Part shown: positions 25,311-34,314 of the stretch, one piece after another | How positions within the stretch are numbered: the stretch's first letter is position 1 | Layout of the letters: each line of letters opens with the position of its first letter | Assembly: GCF_003965815.1 (NCBI RefSeq) | Contig: NZ_RXOE01000002.1 | Span: 620,001 to 684,000 of the forward strand | Reading direction: 5' to 3' | From: Variovorax gossypii | GTDB taxonomy: Bacteria > Pseudomonadota > Gammaproteobacteria > Burkholderiales > Burkholderiaceae_C | DNA: 64,000 bases | Notes under the pieces: model-generated | Told to the model about the DNA's origin: nothing | Seen by the model: only the letters and a program-made list of their open reading frames with translations | Database searches by the model: none | Position numbers and translations under genes: made by a program

Positions 25311-26537
25311 TCAAAGTCTGGAAAGCGGAAGCTCGACGTCGGCGAGCTGCAGCGGGTCGACGCCGGTGCCGCGCTCGATCAGCCGCCGCGCAAAGCGCAG
25401 GTCGCGCGCCGAGTTCGGCCCGAGCGCGGCGGCCACCTTGTCGCCGTCGAGGAAGAACATGACGAAGCTGTCGCTCTCCGGGTTGCCGCGCACCACCGTC
25501 TGGTGCCGCGGCGCCGGCATGCCGAATATCTGGAGGTTGATGCCGTACTGGTCGGACCAGAACCACGGGAGCGGCTGGTGGTTCACCTCGATGCCGAGGG
25601 CGGAGCGCGCGGCCGCCATGCCTTGCTCCTGGGCGTTCTGCCACGATTCCAGCCGCATCCGGCGCCCGGCGCGCTCGCAATGCCAGACAGCCACGTCGCC
25701 CGCTGCAAGGATGTCGGGGTCGGAAGACCGGCACCGCGAATCGACCACGATGCCGCCCTCGCACGCGAGGCCCGCTTCTCGCGCCAGCTCGTCGTTGGCG
25801 ACCAGGCCGATGCCGGCCAGCACCACGTCGCAGGCAAGCGTTCGCCCATCGTTCAGCGTCGCCTTCAGGCTCTCGCCATCCGCTCCTTGCTCCAGCCGCT
25901 CGATGCCCGTACCCAGCTCGACGCGAACGCCGTGCGAGGCATGGAGCCGCAGCAGGTAGCCGGAGATTTCCGGCGGCACGGTGCGCTCGCACAGCCGTTC
26001 CATGGCCTCCGCAACCGTGACGTCGAGTCCTTTCCCGCGGGCGGTCGCCGCGACTTCCAGGCCGATCCACCCTCCGCCGATGACCAGCAGCCGCTTGCCG
26101 GCGACGAGCGCCGCACCCAGCGCGGCGGCATCGTCGATGCTTCGCAGCGTGAACACGCCGGGCAGGTCCGCGCCCGGAATGGCCAGCCGCCGTGCCCGGC
26201 CGCCGGTGCACAGGATCAGCTTGTCGTAGCGGACGGGCTCGCCGTGGCTCAGGTGCAGCTGCTTCGTTGTCCGGTCGATGCGCGTCGCGCTCACGCCGGG
26301 GCGCCAGTCGACGTTCAGCGCATCGAAGGCTTCGGGCTTCTGCAGGCGCGTGGTCTCGGCAGGGGCTTCTCCGGCGAGCACCGACTTCGACAGAGGAGGG
26401 CGTTCGTACGGGCGATGGCTTTCGTCGCCGATCAGCACGATCCTGCCGCCGAAGCCCTCGGCGCGCAGCGTCTGCGCCGCCCATCCGCCGGCCTGGCCGG
26501 CGCCGACGATCGCGATCGTGCCGTCTTGCTTGCTCAT
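25311..26537 (-). CDS. andAa: Dioxygenase ferredoxin reductase (FAD)
   Basis: A 408-residue flavoprotein that passes electrons from NAD(P)H to the Rieske ferredoxin. The FAD motif VGAGQAGG lies near residue 10 and the NAD motif VIGGGWIGLE near 155; the C-terminal third has the reductase domain (WSDQYGINLQIFG). It is the last gene of the four-gene dioxygenase set, 17 bp after the ferredoxin gene. The symbol follows the anthranilate dioxygenase order and is tentative. Confidence 0.88.
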   Translation of the reverse strand: MSKQDGTIAIVGAGQAGGWAAQTLRAEGFGGRIVLIGDESHRPYERPPLSKSVLAGEAPAETTRLQKPEAFDALNVDWRPGVSATRIDRTTKQLHLSHGEPVRYDKLILCTGGRARRLAIPGADLPGVFTLRSIDDAAALGAALVAGKRLLVIGGGWIGLEVAATARGKGLDVTVAEAMERLCERTVPPEISGYLLRLHASHGVRVELGTGIERLEQGADGESLKATLNDGRTLACDVVLAGIGLVANDELAREAGLACEGGIVVDSRCRSSDPDILAAGDVAVWHCERAGRRMRLESWQNAQEQGMAAARSALGIEVNHQPLPWFWSDQYGINLQIFGMPAPRHQTVVRGNPESDSFVMFFLDGDKVAAALGPNSARDLRFARRLIERGTGVDPLQLADVELPLSRL

Positions 26538-26554
26538 GGCTTCTCCGCGGCAGC

Positions 26555-26881
26555 TCAGCCCAGCGAGAGAAACACCCGCCCGCCCTCGATCTTCACGGGG
26601 TAGGAGCGGATCGCCTCGGTCACCGGCGCGCAGGTGGACGCGCCGTTGCGCACGTCGAACCTGCCCTGGTGCAGCGGGCACTCGATCTCGTGGCCTTCGA
26701 GAAAGCCTTCGCACAGGCGGGCGTGGCCGTGCGTGCAGATGTTGTCGGTCGCGTAGATGCTGCCGTCCACGTTGTAGAGGGCCAGGTCGCGGCCTTCGAC
26801 GACCAGGCCGATGACGTCGTCGGCGGGCACGTCGTCGAAGTTCGCGGCATCCGTCCAGCCGGTGTTGGATCCATCGCTCAT
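26555..26881 (-). CDS. andAb: Rieske [2Fe-2S] ferredoxin of the dioxygenase
   Basis: A 108-residue Rieske ferredoxin with the two cluster motifs CTHGHA and CPLHQG (C-x-H and C-x2-H). It shuttles electrons from the reductase to the oxygenase large subunit. It lies between the small-subunit and reductase genes with 16-17 bp gaps, so the set is one operon. Symbol tentative, by gene order and family. Confidence 0.9.
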   Translation of the reverse strand: MSDGSNTGWTDAANFDDVPADDVIGLVVEGRDLALYNVDGSIYATDNICTHGHARLCEGFLEGHEIECPLHQGRFDVRNGASTCAPVTEAIRSYPVKIEGGRVFLSLG

Positions 26882-26897
26882 GGTTTTTCTCTTCGCT

Positions 26898-27368
26898 TCA
26901 CAGGGGGTAGATGACGGAGTTGGGGATCATCTCGCTGTCGTAGATGACCTGGCGCGAGGCGAACTTCAGGCCCTGTTCGGTGCGCACGACAACGTCGATG
27001 TAGCGGCCCACGCTGAACACCGTCGAGAGTTCAGAGAGCTTGGTGCGGAAGACGGCGTAGTTGGCCTCCGACTCGATGCGGCCCGCCTCGACCTTCCGCA
27101 CCACCGGCGAGCCCACGACGTGGCGCTGGTAGTAGGGGTCGTGGAACAGGGTCTCGCGGATGCCGTAGACGCGGTCCTTCAGCATGCCCTTGCTCTCGAA
27201 CGAAAGCGTGGCGAGCGGAAAGCCGCGCTCGTGGTTCTCGCGCGGCTGCAGGCGGTAGCTGCAATCCTCGGTGAAGAACTCGGGCCAGAGCTCCCACTGG
27301 CTGGAGCTCACCGCATGGGCGTAGCTGGCGTAGAGCTGCGAGAGCTCTAAGTAGTCCTGGAAGTCCAT
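26898..27368 (-). CDS. andAd: Ring-hydroxylating dioxygenase small (beta) subunit
   Basis: A 156-residue NTF2-like small subunit (start [20 protein letters not shown]; later [13 protein letters not shown]). Such subunits are structural and do not carry metal. The gene starts one base after the large-subunit stop, so the two are co-translated. Symbol tentative. Confidence 0.88.
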   Translation of the reverse strand: MDFQDYLELSQLYASYAHAVSSSQWELWPEFFTEDCSYRLQPRENHERGFPLATLSFESKGMLKDRVYGIRETLFHDPYYQRHVVGSPVVRKVEAGRIESEANYAVFRTKLSELSTVFSVGRYIDVVVRTEQGLKFASRQVIYDSEMIPNSVIYPL

Positions 27369-27369
27369 C

Positions 27370-28635
27370 TCAAGCCTCCATCACCTTGCGCCAGTACTCG
27401 TACATGCCGCGGATCAGCGTCTCGGTGACCATGTGGTCCGTGTCGCCGACCTCGCGTCCGCCGAGTTCGGCCAGCGTGCGGTGGAAGGGCTTCTGCTCGA
27501 AGCCCTTCTGCGAGAGCTCGATCACCTCGCCGTCGTCGGCCGAGACGAAGCCCGCGGGGCCGAAGAGATTGGCCTGCCGCAGCCGGCGCTGCGTCATGGC
27601 CTCGGTGTCGTCCTCGAAGCCGAAGTGCGTCCACACGAAGTCGAAGGCGCCGGGGCCGCTGGGCTGGATGTGGCGCGTCGAGACGCTGTTGACCTGCTGC
27701 TGCAGGATCACGCTGGGAAAGAGCGTCATCATCACCGCCGTCGGGCCGCCCCACCAGGGCTCGGGCACGATGTCGAGGAAGCGGTCGTCGTTGAGCTTCA
27801 TGCTCTCCTTGAAGCTCGACACCTGGGTCACCTGGTCGGCCTTGCCGCTCGCGCCGCGCGTGGAGATCATGGCGGCGTGCCGGTGGTGCCGGTCCATCTT
27901 CAGCTCCGACTTGTTGTCCGCGCGCCAGAGCCCGAAGGTCACGAACCAGGTGTGCAGCAGGCCGGGGTGGTACGGGTCCTTGATGTTCTCCTGCATGAGC
28001 TTCCAGTTGCCCGGAATGCGCTGGCGGTTGTAGCCGAGGATGGTGAGCTTGCGGCCGTTGAAGAGCCGGTCGAAGTAGCCCAGGATCTCGGGCCCCATGA
28101 AGTCCTCGAGCGATTCGACCTCGGGGTCGAAGGAGGCGAAGACCACGCCGCCGCGCCTGGCCACCTTGAGCTTGTTGAGGCCATGGTCGGCGGTCTTGAA
28201 GTCGGCGGGCATGCCGCCATTGACCTTGCCGTCCTGCTTCACGCCGCGGCGGAAGGGCACGCCCTGCAGGTCGCCCGTGAGCGTGTAGTTCCACTGGTGA
28301 TAGGGGCAGGTGAAGCCGCCGTCCTTGCGGTTGCCGTGCCGCTCGCGGCAGAACTGCATGCCGCGATGGGCGCATACGTTCTCGACGACGCTGATGGAGT
28401 CTTCCGCGTCGCGCACCATGATCACCGAGCGCTCGCCGACCACGGTCCGCTTGAAGTCGCCGACCTGCGGAATCTCGGCCTCGAGGCCGACGTAGCTCCA
28501 GTGCTTGCGGTAGAAGAAGCGCTCCAGCTCCTGGCGGTGCTGGTCGGCCTCTGTGTAGGCCATGAAGGGAATGCGGCTGGTGCCCTGGCTTTCCCAATGG
28601 ATCTTCCGGGGGAAGACCGCCGATGTGTCGTCCAT
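27370..28635 (-). CDS. andAc: Ring-hydroxylating dioxygenase large (alpha) subunit, anthranilate/salicylate type
   Basis: A 421-residue catalytic subunit. The Rieske site is CAHRGMQFC ... CPYHQW (C-x-H and C-x2-H), and the mononuclear iron site is DPYHPGLLH (residues about 215-225), preceded by NWKLMQENIK. The blocks LLHTWFVTFGLWRADNKS and WTHFGFEDD match my memory of AndAc, the large subunit of three-component anthranilate 1,2-dioxygenase, and the gene order AcAdAbAa fits. NagG-type salicylate 5-hydroxylases are related, so salicylate or another o-substituted benzoate remains possible. Product from anthranilate would be catechol. It is divergent from a NahR-like regulator. Confidence 0.82.
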   Translation of the reverse strand: MDDTSAVFPRKIHWESQGTSRIPFMAYTEADQHRQELERFFYRKHWSYVGLEAEIPQVGDFKRTVVGERSVIMVRDAEDSISVVENVCAHRGMQFCRERHGNRKDGGFTCPYHQWNYTLTGDLQGVPFRRGVKQDGKVNGGMPADFKTADHGLNKLKVARRGGVVFASFDPEVESLEDFMGPEILGYFDRLFNGRKLTILGYNRQRIPGNWKLMQENIKDPYHPGLLHTWFVTFGLWRADNKSELKMDRHHRHAAMISTRGASGKADQVTQVSSFKESMKLNDDRFLDIVPEPWWGGPTAVMMTLFPSVILQQQVNSVSTRHIQPSGPGAFDFVWTHFGFEDDTEAMTQRRLRQANLFGPAGFVSADDGEVIELSQKGFEQKPFHRTLAELGGREVGDTDHMVTETLIRGMYEYWRKVMEA

Positions 28636-28724
28636 GTTCTTGTCTCCTGTGCCGCCCGTGGAGGGCTGCGTCTCGTGGGTGCATCGATGATCCCCATTCG
28701 AACGCCATCGCTCAATAGAATGTG

Positions 28725-28743
28725 ATCAATAGTTCATATTGAT
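28725..28743. promoter_or_regulatory. Perfect inverted repeat, likely LysR operator
   Basis: ATCAATA (28725-28731) and TATTGAT (28737-28743) form perfect 7-bp arms with a 5-base spacer. A direct copy of TCAATAG occurs 14 bp upstream (28712-28718). Both lie between the divergent dioxygenase and NahR-like genes in an AT-rich patch, as expected for the regulator's recognition and activation sites. Confidence 0.55.
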
Positions 28744-28766
28744 TTCAAGAATGTGAGACGACGCGC

Positions 28767-29684
28767 ATGGAGCTCAAGGACATCGATCTCAACCTGCTGG
28801 TCATCTTCCAGCAGCTGCTCGTCGACCGCAGGGTGTCCAAGGTGGCGAGCAGCCTCGGCCTTTCGCAGCCGGGCGTGAGCAACGCGCTGGCGCGCCTGCG
28901 CAAGCTCACCGACGATCCGCTCTTCCTGCGCACGCCCAACGGCATGGAGCCCACGCCCTACGCGCAGCAGCTCGCCGAGCCCACGGCGCGCGCGCTGCAG
29001 GTGATCCATGCGGCGATCAACAGCAAGGCCTCGTTCGACCCGGCCACATCGAAGCGCGCATTCACCGTCGGCATGACGGACATCGGCGAGATCTACTTCC
29101 TGCCCAGGCTGATGAAGGAGATCGCGAGGGTCGCGCCCAACGTATCGCTGAGCACCGTGCGCAACACCGCGGTCAACCTGCAGGACGAGATGGAGGCGGG
29201 CCACGTCAACCTGGCGATCGGCCTGCTGCCGCAGCTGAAGGCGGGGTACTTCCAGCGCAGGCTGTTCCGGCAGCACTACGTGTGCATGTTCAGGCGCGAC
29301 CATCCGCTCGACGGCAGGAAGAAGGTTTCGCTCGACGACTTCTCCGCCGCCGACCACGTCGTGGTGGTCTCGGACGGAACGGGCCACGGCAAGGCCGACG
29401 AATTCCTCGACCGCAAGAAGATCATGCGCAAGGTGGTGCTGACCGTGCCGCACTACGTGGCCGTGGGGCACATCCTGCACGACTCCGACCTTGTCGCGAC
29501 CGTGCCCGAGAGACTCGCGCAGGCACTGGCGAGGCCGTTCGAACTTTCCTATGTGCGCCACCCGGCGAAGCTGCCGGAGATCGCGATCAACCTGTTCTGG
29601 CACGGCCGCTTCCACAAGGACCCCGCTATCGCGTGGCTGCGCTCGCTGATCATCGGGATCTACGGCGAGGGCGGCCCGGCCTAG
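28767..29684 (+). CDS. NahR-like LysR regulator of the dioxygenase operon
   Basis: A 305-residue LysR protein whose sequence follows NahR/NagR closely: MELKDIDLNLLV, then LVDRRVSKVASSLGLSQPGV in the HTH, GMEPTPYA after it, and MTDIGEIYFLPRLM in the effector domain. NahR-type proteins respond to salicylate and related aromatic acids. It is divergent from the dioxygenase genes with 131 bp between, holding a perfect inverted repeat, so it almost certainly controls them. Start at 28767 is the only one giving the family N-terminus. Confidence 0.9.
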   Translation: MELKDIDLNLLVIFQQLLVDRRVSKVASSLGLSQPGVSNALARLRKLTDDPLFLRTPNGMEPTPYAQQLAEPTARALQVIHAAINSKASFDPATSKRAFTVGMTDIGEIYFLPRLMKEIARVAPNVSLSTVRNTAVNLQDEMEAGHVNLAIGLLPQLKAGYFQRRLFRQHYVCMFRRDHPLDGRKKVSLDDFSAADHVVVVSDGTGHGKADEFLDRKKIMRKVVLTVPHYVAVGHILHDSDLVATVPERLAQALARPFELSYVRHPAKLPEIAINLFWHGRFHKDPAIAWLRSLIIGIYGEGGPA

Positions 29685-29696
29685 TGGGCCGGTCGG

Positions 29697-30065
29697 CTAC
29701 TGCCGGGGAATCAGGGGCGACGAAGGCGCTACCGGCGGCGGGCGCTGCGGATAGACCGAGGTGCCGAAGGTGTTGCCCATGCGATGGCCGGTCGCCGCGC
29801 GGTTGAAGAGGCCCAGTTCGTTGGAAGGCCGCTGCACGATCGCCTCCGATGCAAGGCCCGGCTGCACCGCGTCCGGCGCGCGCGCGGATGCGGGAGGACG
29901 CAGCTTCTCCGTCAGGCAGTCGTAGGAGGGCGTGCGCTCGCCGTTGACGGTCACTTCCACGCAGGGTCGGGCTTGGGTGGTAGGCGCATCGGTCTCTTGC
30001 GCGGATGCGCCCAGACAGCATCCGAGCAGGAGCACGGCGGCGATGCCCGGAAGACGAAAAGCCAT
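29697..30065 (-). CDS. Secreted Pro-rich hypothetical protein
   Basis: A 122-residue protein with a Sec signal (hydrophobic core IAAVLLLGCCLG, cut near ASAQ). The mature part has two cysteines (RPCVEV and YDCLTEKL) and a Pro-rich C-terminus (PQRPPPVAPSSPL). A GGAGA site precedes the ATG at 30065. I do not recognise the family; it converges with the LysR gene and starts near the left end of the secretion island, on the opposite strand. Confidence 0.65.
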   Translation of the reverse strand: MAFRLPGIAAVLLLGCCLGASAQETDAPTTQARPCVEVTVNGERTPSYDCLTEKLRPPASARAPDAVQPGLASEAIVQRPSNELGLFNRAATGHRMGNTFGTSVYPQRPPPVAPSSPLIPRQ

Positions 30066-30366
30066 GCGTGTATCTCCTGCTTCCAATTCATTGCTCGCGG
30101 CGAGCCACGCAGTCTAGGTATCGCACAAGTCGATGGGAAGACCCGTTCTCGGGAACACGGCTTTCATCCTGCGGAGGTCCTTCTTCTTAAGCGCGAAGAA
30201 ACGGCCGGATCGTTCGCGGTGCCGATTTCTTGATGAAGTTTTTGTGACAAACCGACAGTCGCTGCGCGTGCCGTGCGTCTAGGAAAGGTACGCCGCAGCG
30301 ACACGAAGGCTCTCTGTTCATGAGCGCGCTGTCTTGTGCGCTTCACCCATGAGAACAGAGCTGCAA
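30066..30366. other. Leader region of the secretion island
   Basis: This 301-bp gap lies before the tpsB gene and presumably holds its promoter. It is more AT-rich than its surroundings around 30170-30250. A weak direct-repeat element on the minus strand (CTGTCGGTTTGTCAC near 30247-30261) does not have the 11-bp period of a Pho box. I see no coding frame or hairpin that I would call. Confidence 0.45.
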
Positions 30367-32025
30367 ATGCACGAAACGAAGAAGAAAGGCCGCCAGAAAC
30401 ATCACCGCCGCAGTTCCGCGTGGCTGGCGGTGTTCGCGATGACTGCGCAAGGCGCTGCCTTCGCCCAGGCATCCGGACCCGCGCCTCAACCTGCACCCGC
30501 CGTCGCACCGTCGGCGGAAGCGGCCGAGCCGGCGCGCAAGGTCGACATCAGCGAATACATCGTGCGCGGCAACACCGTGCTCGACGCGCGCGCCATCGAG
30601 AAGGCCGTCACGCCCTTCCTCGGTCCGGACCGCACGCTGAAGGACGTGGAAGGCGCGCGCGACGCGCTGCTCGCGGCCTACCAGGCGGCGGGCTATCAAT
30701 CGGTGTATGTCGACCTGCCCGAACAGCAGGTCACGCAGGGCGTGGTGTTCCTGCGGGTCAACGAGACACGCGTGGGCCGCGTGCGCGTGGTGGGCGCCGA
30801 GTACAACTCGCCGCTCGAGGTGCGCGACCAGGTGCCCGCGTTGAAGGAAGGCGGCGTTCCCAACTTCAACCAGGCGCAGTCCGAACTCGCCGCGCTCAAC
30901 CGCGGACCGAAGCGGCAGGTGATGCCGCTGGTGCGCCAGGGCGCGATGCCGGGCACCATGGACGTCGACCTGAAGGTCGAGGACTCCAGCCCCTGGCGCG
31001 CGAGCGCCGGCCTCAACAACGACTACAGCGCCGACACGCGCAAGCTGCGCGCCAGCTTCTCTCTCGGCCACGACAACCTCTGGCAGCTGGGCCACAGCGC
31101 CTCCATCAGCTTCTTCGGCGCGCCGCAGGACCTGAGCCAGACGAAGGTGATCTCGGCCAGCTACGCGATGCCGGTACGCGGCACGAACTGGAGCCTCGAG
31201 GCCAACGCCTTCTCGTCCGACAGCAACGTGGCCACCGTGGGCGGCACCGACGTGCTCGGCAAGGGCCATTCCTTCGGCGTGAAGGCGACCTACACCGTGC
31301 CCAACGCCGGCGACTGGTGGCATGCCTTCAGCATCGGCATCGACTTCAAGAACAACAAGGAAGCGCTGACGCTCAAGGGCAGCGGCGACACGGTGCCGCT
31401 CAAGTACGCGCCGATCACGCTCTCTTACTCGGGCTTCCGCCAGTCGGAGAAGAGCCAGTACGGCATCGGCATCTCGCTGGTGGTGGGCACGAGCAGTTCG
31501 TTCAAGTACGGCAGCGACTGGGCCGCCTTCGACTACAAGCGTTACAAGTCCTCGCCCAGCTTCATGGTGCTGAAGACCGACCTCAACGGCACGCACACCT
31601 TCGACGGCGGCTCGCAGCTCGCCTTCCGCTTCAACGGGCAGATGACCGATTCGCCGCTGGTGTCCAGCGAGCAGATCGCAGGCGGCGGCATGAACTCGGT
31701 GCGCGGGTATCTCTCGGCCGAGGCCACCGGCGACTACGGCGTGGTGGGCTCGGTCGAGCTGCGCAGCAAGCCGCTCACCTTCCTCGGCAGCGCGGTCGAG
31801 AACTGGCGCGTGTACGCCTTCGCCGATGCGGCCCGCCTGCGCCTGAAGAGCCCGCTGCCCGAGCAGGAAGACCGCTTCTCGCTGTACTCGATCGGCGTGG
31901 GCACCACCTTCAAGGTCGGCCAGTACTTCGCGGGGCGCGTCGACATCGGCTACCCGCTCACCGACGGTCCGCGCACGAAGAAGCACGACACGCGCGTGAA
32001 TTTCAGCCTCACCGCGAACTACTGA
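30367..32025 (+). CDS. Two-partner-secretion outer-membrane transporter TpsB (PdtB/FhaC-like)
   Basis: A 552-residue Omp85/TpsB transporter that moves the TpsA exoprotein across the outer membrane. After a basic signal peptide (ends near AAFAQA), POTRA domains fill about residues 55-215 and a 16-strand barrel follows. The L6-loop motif SVRGY (in GGGMNSVRGYLS) and the C-terminal aromatic residue (SLTANY) are typical. The ATG at 30367 has AGAG before it; ATG 30349 is possible. It opens the island, with the exporter's likely cargo, a giant TpsA, encoded 21 kb downstream. The paralogous arrangement in Pseudomonas is pdtB next to exbB2/exbD2. Confidence 0.9.
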   Translation: MHETKKKGRQKHHRRSSAWLAVFAMTAQGAAFAQASGPAPQPAPAVAPSAEAAEPARKVDISEYIVRGNTVLDARAIEKAVTPFLGPDRTLKDVEGARDALLAAYQAAGYQSVYVDLPEQQVTQGVVFLRVNETRVGRVRVVGAEYNSPLEVRDQVPALKEGGVPNFNQAQSELAALNRGPKRQVMPLVRQGAMPGTMDVDLKVEDSSPWRASAGLNNDYSADTRKLRASFSLGHDNLWQLGHSASISFFGAPQDLSQTKVISASYAMPVRGTNWSLEANAFSSDSNVATVGGTDVLGKGHSFGVKATYTVPNAGDWWHAFSIGIDFKNNKEALTLKGSGDTVPLKYAPITLSYSGFRQSEKSQYGIGISLVVGTSSSFKYGSDWAAFDYKRYKSSPSFMVLKTDLNGTHTFDGGSQLAFRFNGQMTDSPLVSSEQIAGGGMNSVRGYLSAEATGDYGVVGSVELRSKPLTFLGSAVENWRVYAFADAARLRLKSPLPEQEDRFSLYSIGVGTTFKVGQYFAGRVDIGYPLTDGPRTKKHDTRVNFSLTANY

Positions 32026-32072
32026 TCCACGCCGCACCCATTTCTTTTCACGAGTTTCCGGAGAACCCTGTC

Positions 32073-33875
32073 ATGCGACGCATCCTTTTCATCGCGCTCA
32101 CGCTGGCGAGCACGCTCTTGCCGGGCCTGGCCCATGCCTGGTGGCAGGCCGAGTGGGCCTATCGCAAGCCCATCACCATCGATGCCGGGCCGCAGGCCGG
32201 CGCCATCGGCAGCGATGCCGGCCGCATGCCGGTGCTGGTGCGCCTGCACACGGGCAACTTCAAGTTCGAAGGCGTGAGCGAGACGGGGGCCGACCTGCGC
32301 TTCGTCGCCGCCGACGACAAGACGGTGCTCAACCACCAGATCGAGCAGTTCGATCCGCTGCTGGGCATGGCGCTGGTCTGGGTCGACGTGCCCAACGTCT
32401 CGGCCGGCACGCCGCAGAAGCTGTGGATGTACTACGGCAACCCCAAGGCCCCGGCCTCGGGCAACGGCCAGCGCACCTTCGATCCTGACTACACGCTGGT
32501 CTATCACTTCGCCGAAGGCGCGGTGCCGCCGCGCGACACCACCGCCTACGGCAACAACGGCCAGACCGCGGCTGTGCCGGTGGAAGGCACGGTCATCGGC
32601 AAGGGCGCGCAGCTCGGCGCCGCCGCGCTGATGCTGCCTGCCACGCCCTCGCTCGCGGTGCAGGCCGGCGGTGCGCTCACTTTCTCCGCATGGATCAGGC
32701 CCGACCAGCTCGGCGCGCGCCAGGCGGTCTACACGCGCCGCGACGCGACCGGCGAGCTGGTGGTGGGCATCGACCAGGGCGTGCCCTTCGTGCAGGTCAA
32801 CGGCCAGCGCAGCGCGCCGGGCCAGCCGGTGCAGGCGGGGCAGTGGTCGCACCTCGCGGTGAAGGCAGAGCGCGAGAGCGTGGCGCTCTTCGTGGGTGGC
32901 CGCCGCGCCGCGTCGGTGGCGGCGAAGCTGCCGGCGCTGAATACGGCGGCGGCGCTCGGTGCCGACGCGCCGGCCGTCGCATCCGGCGCACAGAGTGCAC
33001 AAGCCACCGCCTTTGCGCCCTTCACCGGCGCCATCGACGAGGTACGCCTGTCGAAGGTGGCGCGCGCCGACGCGCTGCTGCTGGCCGACGCGGTCTCGCA
33101 GGGCGCCGAGTCGCGCCTCACGGCATTCGGTGCCGACGAGCAGCAGGCCGGCAAGAGCCACTTCGGCTTCATCCTCGCCGCGATGCCGCTGGACGCCTGG
33201 GTGGTCGTGGGCGTGCTGGGGCTGATGATGGTGCTGTCGTGGGCCATCATGATCGGCAAGGGCCGCAGCTACGGCGCCACCGAGCGCGCCAACGAGATCT
33301 TCATCGAGCACTTCCGCGAGGCCGCGGGCGCGCCGCTCGACCGGCTGGCGGTGAACAACACCGTGCCGCAGGAGGTGCGCGCCGACTCGTCGCTGTGGCG
33401 CCTGTACGAGGTGGCCATCGAGGAGATGCGCCGCCGCCATGACCGCGGCTACGACCTGAACGCGGTTTCGAGCGCCACCATCGGCGCCATCCGCGCCGCC
33501 ATGGACGGCGTGATGGTGCGCGAGACCGAGCGCATGTCCAAGCGCATGAACTGGCTTTCGACCACCATCGAGGGCGCGCCCTACGTGGGCCTCTTCGGCA
33601 CGGTGATCGGCATCATGCTGGTGTTCGTCGTGGCGGCCATGGCCGGCGCTGTGGACATCAACTCGGTGGCCCCCGGCATGGCGGCAGCGCTGCTGTGTAC
33701 GGCGGCAGGCCTGGGCGTCGCGATCCCGGCGCTGTTCGGCTACAACTGGCTCGCCTCGCGCTCCGACGCCATCGGCGCCGACATGGCGGTGTTCGTGGAC
33801 GAGTTCGTCACGCGCCTTGCCGAAGAGCAGGGCGAAGGCCGCGCGGTGGCGCAGGTCGTGGCCCTGCGCGCCTGA
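32073..33875 (+). CDS. DUF2341-LamG-ExbB fusion (Ton motor proton channel)
   Basis: A 600-residue fusion. A signal peptide (residues 1-22, ending LAHAWW) leads to a DUF2341-type domain (about 25-150, with YRKPITIDAG and LWMYYGNP), a LamG/concanavalin-like domain (about 170-340) with GAIDEVRLS at its end, and then a MotA/TolQ/ExbB proton-channel domain with membrane segments near 370-392, 508-530 and 545-570. It would build the inner-membrane Ton motor while placing a carbohydrate- or ligand-binding module in the periplasm. ExbD and TonB genes follow in the same operon. Most ExbB proteins are about 220-250 residues, so the N-terminal 350 residues are the oddity. Confidence 0.85.
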   Translation: MRRILFIALTLASTLLPGLAHAWWQAEWAYRKPITIDAGPQAGAIGSDAGRMPVLVRLHTGNFKFEGVSETGADLRFVAADDKTVLNHQIEQFDPLLGMALVWVDVPNVSAGTPQKLWMYYGNPKAPASGNGQRTFDPDYTLVYHFAEGAVPPRDTTAYGNNGQTAAVPVEGTVIGKGAQLGAAALMLPATPSLAVQAGGALTFSAWIRPDQLGARQAVYTRRDATGELVVGIDQGVPFVQVNGQRSAPGQPVQAGQWSHLAVKAERESVALFVGGRRAASVAAKLPALNTAAALGADAPAVASGAQSAQATAFAPFTGAIDEVRLSKVARADALLLADAVSQGAESRLTAFGADEQQAGKSHFGFILAAMPLDAWVVVGVLGLMMVLSWAIMIGKGRSYGATERANEIFIEHFREAAGAPLDRLAVNNTVPQEVRADSSLWRLYEVAIEEMRRRHDRGYDLNAVSSATIGAIRAAMDGVMVRETERMSKRMNWLSTTIEGAPYVGLFGTVIGIMLVFVVAAMAGAVDINSVAPGMAAALLCTAAGLGVAIPALFGYNWLASRSDAIGADMAVFVDEFVTRLAEEQGEGRAVAQVVALRA

Positions 33876-33890
33876 GGGAGCCGAGACGCC

Positions 33891-34304
33891 ATGGCAAACC
33901 CCGCAGCCAGGTTCGGCGCGCGCAAGCGCACGGGCGGCATCAACATCACGCCCTTCGTGGACGTGCTGCTGGTGGTGCTGGTGATCTTCATCCTCACCAG
34001 CAACGCCAGCATTCCGGGCATCAAGGTCGACCTGCCCAAGGCCAGCGCTTCCGTGGCGCTGGAAAAGCCCAAGACCAAGGCCATCACCATCGACAACGCG
34101 GGCAACGTGTTCCTCGATGCCTATCCGGTCACGCTGCCGGAGCTCGAGGAGCGCCTGCGCACCGAGAAGGCTCTGTCGCCCGACTTTCCCGTGATCGTGC
34201 GCGGCGACGCCAGCGTGCAGTACGCGAAGGTGGTCGACGTGCTCGACCTGCTGCGCCGCATCGAGCTGAACCAGATCGGCCTCGTGACCGGCAAGCAGAA
34301 GTGA
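33891..34304 (+). CDS. exbD: ExbD-like Ton motor subunit
   Basis: A 137-residue protein with one membrane helix near residues 23-43 carrying the essential Asp in NITPFVDVLLVVLVIF, then a periplasmic domain (VDLPKASAS onwards). It partners the ExbB fusion to couple proton flow to TonB movement. It starts 15 bp after the fusion gene and ends 10 bp before the TonB gene. Confidence 0.92.
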   Translation: MANPAARFGARKRTGGINITPFVDVLLVVLVIFILTSNASIPGIKVDLPKASASVALEKPKTKAITIDNAGNVFLDAYPVTLPELEERLRTEKALSPDFPVIVRGDASVQYAKVVDVLDLLRRIELNQIGLVTGKQK

Positions 34305-34314
34305 GGGCCGCAGC

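Noticed and set aside
30247..30261. Pho-box-like sequence before tpsB
   Set aside because: The two TGTC elements on the minus strand are 8 bp apart, not 11, and point the wrong way.
30336..32072. Plus-strand frame ahead of the ExbB fusion
   Set aside because: It is an out-of-frame shadow of tpsB; the fusion gene starts at 32073 with its own ribosome site and signal peptide.
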